Assembly (NCBI GenBank): GCA_938092255.1
Contig: CALKHF010000090.1
Coordinates: 1-58,592 of the forward strand
DNA: 58,592 nucleotides
From: an uncultured Flavobacteriales bacterium
GTDB taxonomy: Bacteria; Bacteroidota; Bacteroidia; Flavobacteriales_D; Crocinitomicaceae
Direction: 5' to 3'
This document shows positions 41,327 through 51,100 of this stretch, one piece after another. The notes under the pieces were generated by a model. It did no database searches. It saw only the letters and a program-made list of their open reading frames with translations, and was not told the DNA's origin. How positions within the stretch are numbered: position 1 is the first letter of the stretch; the number at the start of each line of letters is the position of its first letter. The position numbers and the translations under genes were made by a program.

Positions 41327-41367
41327 ACTAAATTAAATAACTTAGTTTATCCGCAACGTTGCTCACA
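41308..41367. repeat. folded palindromic element, right of orphan ORF
   Basis: Perfect ATAAACTAA (41323-41331) / TTAGTTTAT (41342-41350) stem, then palindrome GCAACGTTGC (41353-41362); outer arms GTGnnnAAC / GTTnnnCAC. Confidence 0.5.
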
Positions 41368-41413
41368 AATTAGAATTAAAACTTTCTGCTCCTGTAATTC
41401 GTTACTTTGGTAA

Positions 41414-42103
41414 ATGATACAAAAACAAACACATCTTTTATATTTTCTTTTAGCTCTATCTTGCTTGTCATTAAATTCTTGCAGAGAAAAGGAAACACCT
41501 GAATCACCAATTATTGTAAAATATCTAGCGCTAGGAGACTCTTATACTATTGGACAAGGTGTTGATACTTTAGACCGGTGGCCCAATCAATTAAGGGCTA
41601 AATTGATATCAAATGGAATAGACGTCCAAAAAACAGACATTATTGCTCAAACGGGTTGGAGAACAAGCAATTTGCTCAATGCCTTAGGCAACAACGCCCT
41701 AGATGGATACAATCTGATTTCGTTACTCATTGGAGTCAATAATGAGTTTTGGGGAGAGCCTTTTGATATTTTTCAATCCGAATTTGATTCACTATTGAAT
41801 ATCGCAATTGACCTTGTGGGTAAAGATCGTCTTTTCATTGTTTCTATTCCTGATTACGGCGTTACTCCTTTTGGGAGCAACAACAGTGAAAACATCGCGG
41901 AAAACATAGATATGTATAATAATTATATTCAAGAGCGGTGCTCAAACGAGGGTTTAACCTACATAAATATTACTGAAATATCCCGACAACTCGGGGACTC
42001 TGAAGGTGCCCTTGCTTCAGACAACCTTCATCCTAGTGGAAGTCAATACGCTCAATGGGTAAATCAAATGCTTCCTGTTGTTTTAGGTTTAATTAACGAC
42101 TAA
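41414..42103 (+). CDS. SGNH/GDSL hydrolase lipoprotein
   Basis: LNSC lipobox, LALGDSYTIGQGV block I, DNLHPSGSQYAQW block V. Confidence 0.9.
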   Translation: MIQKQTHLLYFLLALSCLSLNSCREKETPESPIIVKYLALGDSYTIGQGVDTLDRWPNQLRAKLISNGIDVQKTDIIAQTGWRTSNLLNALGNNALDGYNLISLLIGVNNEFWGEPFDIFQSEFDSLLNIAIDLVGKDRLFIVSIPDYGVTPFGSNNSENIAENIDMYNNYIQERCSNEGLTYINITEISRQLGDSEGALASDNLHPSGSQYAQWVNQMLPVVLGLIND

Positions 42104-42172
42104 ACAATAAAAGCTTCTTAATTTCTTTTTTTACTTATCTTTATGAAAACCTCTAAACCATAATATAGGCCT

Positions 42173-43501
42173 ATGAAAGTTTTTCTATTGTTATGCATTT
42201 TATTGATTTCAACTAACTTAATTTCTCAAGGCCCGGCCATTACTTCCTGGCTTCAAAACACAAGCCAAACCGGAAGCTATTACATGAATGGAAATAGCAC
42301 CCCTGTCTCTAATGGTATTCTTGTAAATTGTCAACAAGTTGAATATTCTAACGATTTCGTTTACGTGACAACAGAAGGCATGCCCTCCTATCCTACTGGA
42401 CCGTTTTTGGACGGCAATCCATCTCAAGCGCAGGCTCAGGGTAGAATCTTTAAATTACCTCTAAGCCCTGAACCCAACATTGGCAATTCAACATCAACGA
42501 CTCCGGGAAATATCGGTGTTTTTATAAACGGTGTTGCCCTTTTTGATTATCGGGATGGCGTAGCGTGGAACCCGCAAACCAATAGTCTGTGTGGTGGCCC
42601 GGGAAACCCTCCTTGCCCCGGAGGAATGGGTGCAACTATGGATTGGAACAGAGATGCTATTCCCGCAGAAATGGAAGGGTTCGATTGCTCAAAAGGTCAT
42701 CCTGCCATGGGGAATTATCACCACCACCAAAACCCATCTGCTTTTGATTTGGATCTCAATGTCGTTTCAAGTATTTGTAACCTTTATGATGCCGAAGGGC
42801 TTTACGCCATTGATCCAGCATCACATTCCCCTTTAATCGGATATGCATATGACGGATATCCTATATATGGGGCGTATGGCTTCAAAAATGCTGATGGAAC
42901 AGGAGGTGTTTCAAGGATCAAATCGAGCTATCAGTTACAAAATATGACTACCAGAAACAATGGACCAGATGTAAGCACTACATACTTTTTGGGTTATTTC
43001 CGAGAAGATTATGAGTATGTAAATCAAACCGCTGAGGATTATCTCGACGAGCACAATGGGCGCATTTGTGTAACTCCAGAATACCCGAATGGTACTTACG
43101 CCTATTTCTGTACAGTAGATGAAAACCACAATTCATATTATCCCTATGCTGTCGGCCCTTCTTTTTATGGGGTTTACTCGAACGCATCCGTAAACTCAAT
43201 TAATGAAGGAACAACAATCTATACCTCTTCTGTTGGTATAGACGAATCTTTCGAGCAACTTGACTTTGATGTTTTTCCAAATCCCGGAATGGACCTGCTG
43301 GCGATACAAGCAAATGGACTTGTAAAGAGCCCTTTGCTTATAAAACTTATTTCCCCTTCGGGATCCCTTGTTTTTGAAACAAGAATTTTTCCAGGTCAAA
43401 CCATTGCTTACTTCGACCTTCAATCCCTTAGGCAGGGAGTTTATGTTGTCGATATTGATACCGGAGCATCTCGCAAAACATTTAAGGTGGTACACAATTA
43501 A
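42173..43501 (+). CDS. YHYH domain protein with T9SS sorting domain
   Basis: KGHPAMGNYHHHQNPSAFDLD, GYAYDGYPIYGAYG; C-terminal VFPNPGMDLLAI...LRQGVYVVDI. Confidence 0.85.
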   Translation: MKVFLLLCILLISTNLISQGPAITSWLQNTSQTGSYYMNGNSTPVSNGILVNCQQVEYSNDFVYVTTEGMPSYPTGPFLDGNPSQAQAQGRIFKLPLSPEPNIGNSTSTTPGNIGVFINGVALFDYRDGVAWNPQTNSLCGGPGNPPCPGGMGATMDWNRDAIPAEMEGFDCSKGHPAMGNYHHHQNPSAFDLDLNVVSSICNLYDAEGLYAIDPASHSPLIGYAYDGYPIYGAYGFKNADGTGGVSRIKSSYQLQNMTTRNNGPDVSTTYFLGYFREDYEYVNQTAEDYLDEHNGRICVTPEYPNGTYAYFCTVDENHNSYYPYAVGPSFYGVYSNASVNSINEGTTIYTSSVGIDESFEQLDFDVFPNPGMDLLAIQANGLVKSPLLIKLISPSGSLVFETRIFPGQTIAYFDLQSLRQGVYVVDIDTGASRKTFKVVHN

Positions 43502-43559
43502 CATTTTTTATGTTATTTATAGAGGATAGTTTGGTTATCATGGTAAATCGTTAAAAACC

Positions 43560-44459
43560 ATGAAAAAACTTACTGCGCTAATCGTTGCGCCCTTTCTGTT
43601 TTTTGGGTGCAAAGAAAACTCCGCATTGTCAGATGTTGAGCTTTCTGATCCAAATTTAATTTCTCCAGAAATAACCATTACTAAAACCCTCAATGAGAGA
43701 GGAAAAGAGCAAACAGAGCTTGTTGTTTTTCTTAATGACAAAAACAACAACAGTATAGACTTGATGAAGGGAGGGGTTTATCTGAACAATGAAAAGCTCG
43801 GTGTTCAAACCGAGTGGGGTGGGGCCCCATATTATACCTTAAACAATATAGAACTGTCTGCCAACACCAATTATAACTTTTCTGTTACTCTAGCAAATGA
43901 CAACAGCTATCAGTGTAGTGTGACTTCTCCTAGAGATGTAATACATTCATTTGTAGTTCCTGAATATCACAATATAAACAAAGACTTGACCGTTTCGTGG
44001 GGAGGACTTAGCTCAAGCCCGTCTACCAGTTACTCATTAGAAATCGAAAATGGAGAAACTTTTGCTGAGACAATAAGCCTTAGCCCAAGCATTATAAACA
44101 ATGGCGGATACGTTCTTTCTTCGCGTGTTTTGAATCAGTTCTGTGAGGGAAGTCGAGAAGATTTCACCATAACCTTAAAGTCCACAACCAACGGAAAGGT
44201 GGATCACCGTTTTGACGGTGGGACTATACAAATAATAGAAATCATAAACCGACAGATTACCTTGGATGTTGGAGAAGCTGATGTCGCTGCTTTCAATAAT
44301 GCAGGTGCCGAGGACTACAAAAATGGAGAAGGATCAAAAACAAAAAAAGAAACGTCCAGTTTTGACTGGTTAAATCTTGCTTTAACTGGTGCTGGGGGAT
44401 TGCTTTTCGGTTTTCTTTTGTTTTCTTTTATAAATAACAGAAAAAATAAAAACCAATAG
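43560..44459 (+). CDS. hypothetical lipoprotein with C-terminal TM helix
   Basis: LFFGCKE lipobox; C-terminal LALTGAGGLLFGFLLFSFINNRKNKNQ. Confidence 0.6.
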   Translation: MKKLTALIVAPFLFFGCKENSALSDVELSDPNLISPEITITKTLNERGKEQTELVVFLNDKNNNSIDLMKGGVYLNNEKLGVQTEWGGAPYYTLNNIELSANTNYNFSVTLANDNSYQCSVTSPRDVIHSFVVPEYHNINKDLTVSWGGLSSSPSTSYSLEIENGETFAETISLSPSIINNGGYVLSSRVLNQFCEGSREDFTITLKSTTNGKVDHRFDGGTIQIIEIINRQITLDVGEADVAAFNNAGAEDYKNGEGSKTKKETSSFDWLNLALTGAGGLLFGFLLFSFINNRKNKNQ

Positions 44460-44495
44460 AATTGTTTCAACACGTTATTTGTTTTTTTTCGTTCG

Positions 44496-44503
44496 TACTT
44501 TTG
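44496..44503 (+). promoter_or_regulatory. Bacteroidota -7-like element TACTTTTG immediately upstream of RluA-family gene
   Basis: Exact TAnnTTTG match ending 4 nt before the GTG start at 44508. Confidence 0.45.
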
Positions 44504-44507
44504 AGTC

Positions 44508-46160
44508 GTGAAACTAGAACCGTTTTTTACGTCCCTAAACATAGAAGAGGAAAAACTCCCTAAACCTAAAAGTTTTAACTTCCCTTTTAACCATACCCCA
44601 AACGGTATTTCATTTTTAGCAGCATCAATATTAAAAGAGGAACTTAAAAACAAAAAACTCAACCACAACTTTGATGCCCTTGGAAAAATGTTTGGTGTTC
44701 TTGTAGTTGAAAACTGCAATGGAGAGTTTGGGTTTTTAAAAGCTTATTCTGGAAAACTCGGCAACAACTTTAAGCCAAAAGGATTTGTCCCTCCCCTATT
44801 TGATGTTCATGATAATGATGGCTTTTTTAAGCATGAAGAAAAAAAAATAGACTTGTTAACAGAAGAATTAAACCTTCTTCAATCTTCTGATGCTTATCTA
44901 TCTTTTAAAAAATCTCTTATAGATACCCGAGAAAAAACAGCTGAAACTCTTTTAGAAATGAAAAACAAGCTTCGGAAAGAAAAAGAAAAAAGAAGGAGAG
45001 AAAGAGAGAGGGAAAAAGAAAGACTATCGACGAGAGACATTGTTGAGCTAAACGAAAAACTAAACGAGCAAAGCAAAAGAGGTCAGATGTCTTTTAAAAA
45101 AGAAAAAAAACAGCTGTATAAAGAGCTCCTATTTATCGAGGAAAAATTCAAAGAGGAGGAGAAAAAAATCCTTATTAAAAAAGATGAAAGAAAGATCCTT
45201 TCCTCTAATTTACAAAGAAAGCTATTTGAAAGTTATTCCTTTTTAAATGCTAATCAGGAGCGAAAAAACTTAATCGAGTTGTTTCAAGAAACCTCATTTA
45301 AGGTTCCGCCTTCTGGCGCAGGTGAATGCTGTGCACCAAGACTATTACAATTCGCCTATTCAAATGGCTTAACACCTATTTGTTTTACTGAGTTCTGGTG
45401 GGGAGCTTCTCCCGATTCTGAGATTCGTGTTCACAACCAGCACTACCCTGCTTGTCGTGGAAAATGTGGACCCATTCTTAAACATATGCTAAGCGGTCTA
45501 TCGGTAGACCCAGACCCTTTAACTCCTACAAATAAAGTTAAAAAGGTTGTTGTATTATACGAAGATGAATACCTTGTTGCTGTTGATAAGCCTGCTGGGA
45601 TTTTGTCTGTTCCAGGAAAAGAAATTGCCTACTCTTTGGCTAGTGTCATTAAAAATCAATTTCCAAATATTGAGGGGCCAGGACTGGTTCATCGTTTAGA
45701 CTATGAAACCTCGGGTGTAATGCTTATTGCCAAATCCCTTAAAGTATATAAGTTGCTTCAAGCACAATTTACCGCCAGAACCATTAAAAAAAATTACGTT
45801 GCACTTTTACAAAAGCTCATTACTCATAATAATGGAGAAGTATGCCTTCCTTTGAGGGCGGATATAATTAACCGCCCCAGACAATTGGTTTGTTATAAGT
45901 ATGGAAAACAGGCAGCGACAGAATATCAAGTTCTGACGACTGATAAAAATGAGGTGCGTATTGAGTTTCGTCCAATTACAGGTAGAACTCATCAATTAAG
46001 GGTTCATGCAGCTCATAAATTGGGATTAAACAGCCCTATTAAGGGAGACAGCTTATATGGAAAAAGAGGCGAGCGTCTATTTCTTCATGCGAAAAAAATT
46101 GTTTTTCAACACCCTATATCAGGAAAAAAGACAACGGTTATATCTCCCGTACCGTTTTAA
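44508..46160 (+). CDS. RluA-family pseudouridine synthase with long N-terminal coiled-coil domain
   Basis: GPGLVHRLDYETSGVMLIAKS catalytic motif; GRTHQLRVHAAH; about 300-aa N-terminal extension including GECCAPRLLQFAYSNGLTPICFTEFWWG. Confidence 0.9.
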   Translation: MKLEPFFTSLNIEEEKLPKPKSFNFPFNHTPNGISFLAASILKEELKNKKLNHNFDALGKMFGVLVVENCNGEFGFLKAYSGKLGNNFKPKGFVPPLFDVHDNDGFFKHEEKKIDLLTEELNLLQSSDAYLSFKKSLIDTREKTAETLLEMKNKLRKEKEKRRREREREKERLSTRDIVELNEKLNEQSKRGQMSFKKEKKQLYKELLFIEEKFKEEEKKILIKKDERKILSSNLQRKLFESYSFLNANQERKNLIELFQETSFKVPPSGAGECCAPRLLQFAYSNGLTPICFTEFWWGASPDSEIRVHNQHYPACRGKCGPILKHMLSGLSVDPDPLTPTNKVKKVVVLYEDEYLVAVDKPAGILSVPGKEIAYSLASVIKNQFPNIEGPGLVHRLDYETSGVMLIAKSLKVYKLLQAQFTARTIKKNYVALLQKLITHNNGEVCLPLRADIINRPRQLVCYKYGKQAATEYQVLTTDKNEVRIEFRPITGRTHQLRVHAAHKLGLNSPIKGDSLYGKRGERLFLHAKKIVFQHPISGKKTTVISPVPF

Positions 46161-48082
46161 TTTTTGACAGGTTCTGTCCAGTCCCCGTTTTCTTTAATTA
46201 ATTCAACCAGCGCGTCAACCGCCTCAAATTCCTGTATGTTTTTTTTGACGACCGTTTTTTCTTTATACAGATTGATTTTTCCTGGCCCCGTTCCGACATA
46301 ACCATAGTCTGCATCCGCCATTTCCCCGGGCCCATTTACGATACACCCCATAATGCCAATTTTCAATCCTTTTAAATGATCTGTTCTGGCCCTGATTTTA
46401 GCCGTTGTTTCTTGAAGGTCAAATAACGTTCTTCCACAAGAAGGGCAAGAGATGTATTCTGTTTTTGATATTCTTGTTCTTGTGGCCTGAAGAATTCCAA
46501 ACGACGTGGTATTAACTAAAACATTGGATTGTATTGCTTTTAACCAAATCCCATCACCAAAACCATCAATCAACATCGAGCCGGCATCTATTGAGCTGTT
46601 TAACTGAAATGACTCACTATCTTCCGAAAAATAAGATCCTTTTAATATTACCGGGTTTGTTATTGAATGTTCGTACATTCTCATATAAACGCTTCTAAAT
46701 ATTTGCGTTTTATTATCGTAATCCGTTTCGATAATTAAGACTGCTTTTGGGTATTTTAAAAGAGCGAGTAATTCCGAGTCTTCTGCTTTCATTTTGAGGA
46801 AAAAAACCTCATTGAAATCCATGTCAGAAAGATGATCAAAATCAACGACTGGATAAAACCGTTCTTTATGTCTGTAGTTTTCTTTCCAATTTTTGTAGTC
46901 ACAAACCACCGATAATGTTCCCGGCACTTCAAAGGAAATCCTTTTTTCACCGATATAAACATAATCTGCCGCTTGATCCATAATATGCCACTTGTCAAGC
47001 TTTACAGAATAGTTATATCCAAAACTAAAAAAATTCGCTTGCGAAATCTTATCCTTATTTGATAGGTCTGAAAATACAACAGGGACATTTGGTCCGCCAA
47101 TGTTTAAAACAGAATTGCTCTCTCTTTTTTTATATGAAAAGGGGTCATAGGCCCCGTTGGTTATGCATTCTGGCTGCTTTAAGATGTTTTGTTTTTTGTA
47201 TTTTTTAATTATTTTTTGAGCTACAGGAATTTCTGCCTCTGGCTCTTCTGTAAGCGAAACCCGAATAGTGTCTCCTATTCCATCTTCTAACAATGATCCT
47301 ATTCCAACGGCTGATTTAATTCTTCCATCCTCTCCATCTCCCGCCTCGGTTACACCAAGGTGTGTTGGATAGCATTTGTCATTTTCCAACATGCTTGCAG
47401 TTAAAAGCCTATATGCCTGAACCATTACCAGGGTATTACTCGCTTTCATTGAAATGACAAGGTCAAAAAACTCATTCTTTTCACAGATTCGAATAAACTC
47501 CATGGCGGACTCCACCATTCCCTCAGGTGTGTCCCCATACCTACTTAAAATACGATCAGATAAAGAGCCGTGATTTGTTCCTATTCTCATGACTGTTTTT
47601 TGCTCTTTGCACAATAAAACCAAGGGGGTGAACTTTTTTTCTATTCTTTCAAGTTCTGCCTGATAGCTTTCGTTTGTGTATTCTATTTCTTCAAACTTCT
47701 TCTTGTCAGCATAGTTTCCTGGGTTGACTCTTACCTTTTCCACTATTCTACTGGCAATTTCTGCAGCATTTGGTGTAAAATGAATATCGGCAACGAGGGG
47801 CGTACTATATCCCTTTTGTCTAATTTTATTTTTTATTTGCTGTAAGTTTTCTGCTTCATTTTTGCTTGGGGCTGTTAGCCTGACCAATTCACTGCCCGCC
47901 TCGATCATACGTATTGACTGGGCAACAGATTCTTCAGTGTCCATAGTGTCTGTCGTTGTCATGGACTGAATTCTGATTCTGTTTTCTCCCCCCAAAGGCA
48001 ACTCTCCTATAACTACCTCTTTGGTAACAAGGCGTGACCTGTTTAGTAAATCAACACAATACTGTTTTTTTCTTTCTGACAT
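46157..48082 (-). CDS. ispG: 4-hydroxy-3-methylbut-2-enyl diphosphate synthase, long form
   Basis: RIQSMTTTDTMDTE, VADIHFTPNAAEIA, Fe-S motifs CPSCGRT and GCIVNGPGE; 641 aa with a central insert. Confidence 0.95.
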   Translation of the reverse strand: MSERKKQYCVDLLNRSRLVTKEVVIGELPLGGENRIRIQSMTTTDTMDTEESVAQSIRMIEAGSELVRLTAPSKNEAENLQQIKNKIRQKGYSTPLVADIHFTPNAAEIASRIVEKVRVNPGNYADKKKFEEIEYTNESYQAELERIEKKFTPLVLLCKEQKTVMRIGTNHGSLSDRILSRYGDTPEGMVESAMEFIRICEKNEFFDLVISMKASNTLVMVQAYRLLTASMLENDKCYPTHLGVTEAGDGEDGRIKSAVGIGSLLEDGIGDTIRVSLTEEPEAEIPVAQKIIKKYKKQNILKQPECITNGAYDPFSYKKRESNSVLNIGGPNVPVVFSDLSNKDKISQANFFSFGYNYSVKLDKWHIMDQAADYVYIGEKRISFEVPGTLSVVCDYKNWKENYRHKERFYPVVDFDHLSDMDFNEVFFLKMKAEDSELLALLKYPKAVLIIETDYDNKTQIFRSVYMRMYEHSITNPVILKGSYFSEDSESFQLNSSIDAGSMLIDGFGDGIWLKAIQSNVLVNTTSFGILQATRTRISKTEYISCPSCGRTLFDLQETTAKIRARTDHLKGLKIGIMGCIVNGPGEMADADYGYVGTGPGKINLYKEKTVVKKNIQEFEAVDALVELIKENGDWTEPVKN

Positions 48083-48163
48083 TTGTTATCAATAATCAAT
48101 ATTTCAACAAAAGTAATATTTGTTTGTTCCTATTTTCTTATTATTAAAGAGTTTGCCCGTTGG

Positions 48164-51100
48164 TTAATTTAAAGGCAGTTTAAAAGTAAATTCACTTCCT
48201 TTACCCTCTTCAGAGTTGAACCAAATTTCTCCTCCGTGATTTTCAACAATTTGTTTTACCAAAGAAAGGCCAATACCACTGCCCGTAGATTTTGTAGTAA
48301 AATGAGGGATAAATATCTTTTCCTTGTCTATTTCTTTGATTCCTGAACCGTTATCTGAAACGCTTACAACAACTTTATTTTGTTCTACTTTACAAGCAAT
48401 GTTAATTTTCCCCTTTGTTTTGTCGTAAAGCGACTGAATGGAGTTTTTAATTAGATTATTAAACACCTGAATAATTTGTGCTTTATCTATCAAAATATCG
48501 ATATTTTTATTTTCAACCTTTAGCTCTATCGAATAGTTTTCCCTATCGTCATAAACGACTATTGTACTTTTAATAATTGATATTAGGTTGTGGTTTTCTT
48601 TAAGGGGCTGTGGCATTCTTGCAAAGTTTGAAAACTCATTTGCTATTCGTGCTAAGCCGTCTATTTGTTCAATAATAGAATCTACAACTTTCTTTATTCT
48701 TTCTGTGGACTCTTTTGGTTTTTTAGGATCATACACTCTTAATAAATGTTGCACACTTAATTTCATGGGGGTTAATGGGTTTTTGATTTCATGAGCAACC
48801 TGCCGTGCCATTTCTCTCCACGCGGTTTCTCTTTCTGTTCTAGTTAATCGGTCTGCTGCAAGCTCCAATTCTTCAATTTTTTGATTATAGGCCTTAACGA
48901 TTAATCCTATTTCATCATTAGCGGTATATTCTATTTTTTCGTTTTTTGAGCCCAACTTCAATCTTGAAAGGCTTTCTTGAAGAATTTGTAATGGTCTGGT
49001 CAACCAATTAGAAATAACCAAAGAAAGAATAATAGAAAGAGCCAAAAGGAACATAAACACATTAATTATTGCCACCAAAAAAGCTTGTATCTGATTTTCA
49101 TAATCTTCTTGCTGACCAAAGTGTTGAAGGTTAATAAACCCTATTGTTTTGCCTTGCTTATTAACAATTGGTTTATATGACGAGGTATATACAAGGTTTC
49201 CTATGTTTTCTTTTTGAGCATAATTTATTTTCTCTCGTTTCTTTAGGTTTTCAATAGCAATGGGATTAATTTGTTCACTTAAAAGCCCGGTATTAAATAC
49301 TTTCTGTCGAGAGGAGGAAATCAAAAAGCCATTTTCGTCATAGATATTAATGTCTGTTAAAAATACCCTGGATAGCTTGCTTAGTGTTTTTTCTAAAAAA
49401 CCACCATCAACAATGATGTCGATTTTATCCATTTTTGCGGCTTTATTTTTTAACTCTTCAGAAACAGATTCAAGCTTTTCATTAATGACCCTTTTATTGT
49501 AATTAGTGTATTGATTTTTAACAAATAACCCGCTTCCTGCACCAAACAAAAACAAAGACAAAACAACCATTGATACCAATATTGCTTGAATCTTAAATGC
49601 CAATGAGAGGGTTTTTGAGACTCCCGGGTTCATTCCGCTTGAAAACAATAAAAAGACCAGCCTTAAAAGGCCCATAACACAAAAAATATAAGCGTATGGC
49701 GTAAAAACAGCCAGCCCTTGGGGCTTCTTTTTGGAGAGAACAACTGCGCTTTCATAGGGCCCGTTTAAAACATAATGAGATTGTCCATCAAAGGAATAAA
49801 TATTGTTAGTCGTATCAGTATATGAGCTTAAGTAAACAGGGTAGCTGTAAGTCCCAAAAGACCTTCTTAGCTTTCCCTTTTTATATTTCGCAATTGAGTA
49901 TTTTTTTAAGTAGTTGAGTGTATTGGCCTTGTTTGAAATTAACAATCTTGGAAACCCTATTTCTTCTGGAATTAGTTTTGATTTTAGAGAAATATAAAGA
50001 TATCCCGAAGTTTCCTCTCTGTTCCCTTCTTTTATTTCTTGTTTAATAACATAGTTTATTCCAGATGTTGCTTCTGGAATAAAATAGACATTCGGGTTGA
50101 TTTCTGGCTTCTTTCCTTTATTAGAAATAAGCTGATTCCATGCCGCATAGTCCATGTTTTCATTAATAACTACTGGGTTTTGTAATGAGTCAAAGAGGTT
50201 AAAGCTCATTTCATAACCCTCCCAAAACCCATTAAAATATTTGTTTTCTAAAGCATTGAGAAACTTGGATGGCGTAAGGTTTTCTTGTTTTCCTAAAATT
50301 ATTTTATTTAAATAGTCTGATCGCGCAATTTTATTTGAAAGCGAAAGGTAGTTTAGTTCTAGTTGAACATCTCTTTCTGAAATTATTTTTTTTGCCAATA
50401 CCTTTCTATACTGAAGGTCTTTTTTTATGTTAAATACCGTTAACAACGAAACCATTGCGGACGTAAGTATTATCGTGCTAAAAACAGACCTTAAAAGCCT
50501 TTGCTTAAATGATGTTTTGTTTAAAAAAACTAAATTTGTTATCGCTAACGAAATCGGTAGCGCCATCGAAAATGTCGTGTCTTCAAGAATAAATAGCTCA
50601 AGAACAAAAAACACCGAGCACAATAGAAACATGAGCGCTACGGCCCTTCCTTTTGAATCCCTTAAAAGACTATTAAAAATGGTTCGAAATAAAACGTTGT
50701 ATGACAAAAAGAGCAAAACAAATAATGTAATTAAGGCATAAGAGTAAGGTTTCAGCTCAAATAAATTGTCTAAACCGATTGGGACGCTTGAATGATTCAA
50801 AACAAAAGGTATTATACCTTCAACAAACCACCAAAGACCAATTAAAACAAAAGGCTTCCAAAACAGACCTTTTTTACTTTTTGTTATGGGTAAATAAGAC
50901 AATCCTAACAAAATAAAGGCCAAACACGCAATGACTATTCCCATGGTTAATAGGTTTGGCACCAATTCGTTATATGCAAACAGCTTTGGAGACAACAAGC
51001 TTGACGTAATAAGGCCTGAAACACTTATAAAATAAAGAGAAGCAAGCCACAAGGTTATTCCGTAAACCCGCTTTTTTATTGATTTGATTGTGAGTATTAA

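Noticed and set aside
44315-44719. 134-aa minus-strand ORF
   Set aside because: Antisense across the lipoprotein/RluA-family boundary; no recognisable domain.
46157-48082. IspG nearly twice the E. coli length suggesting a fusion
   Set aside because: The long form with a central insert is an established type in Bacteroidota, Chlamydiae and plants.
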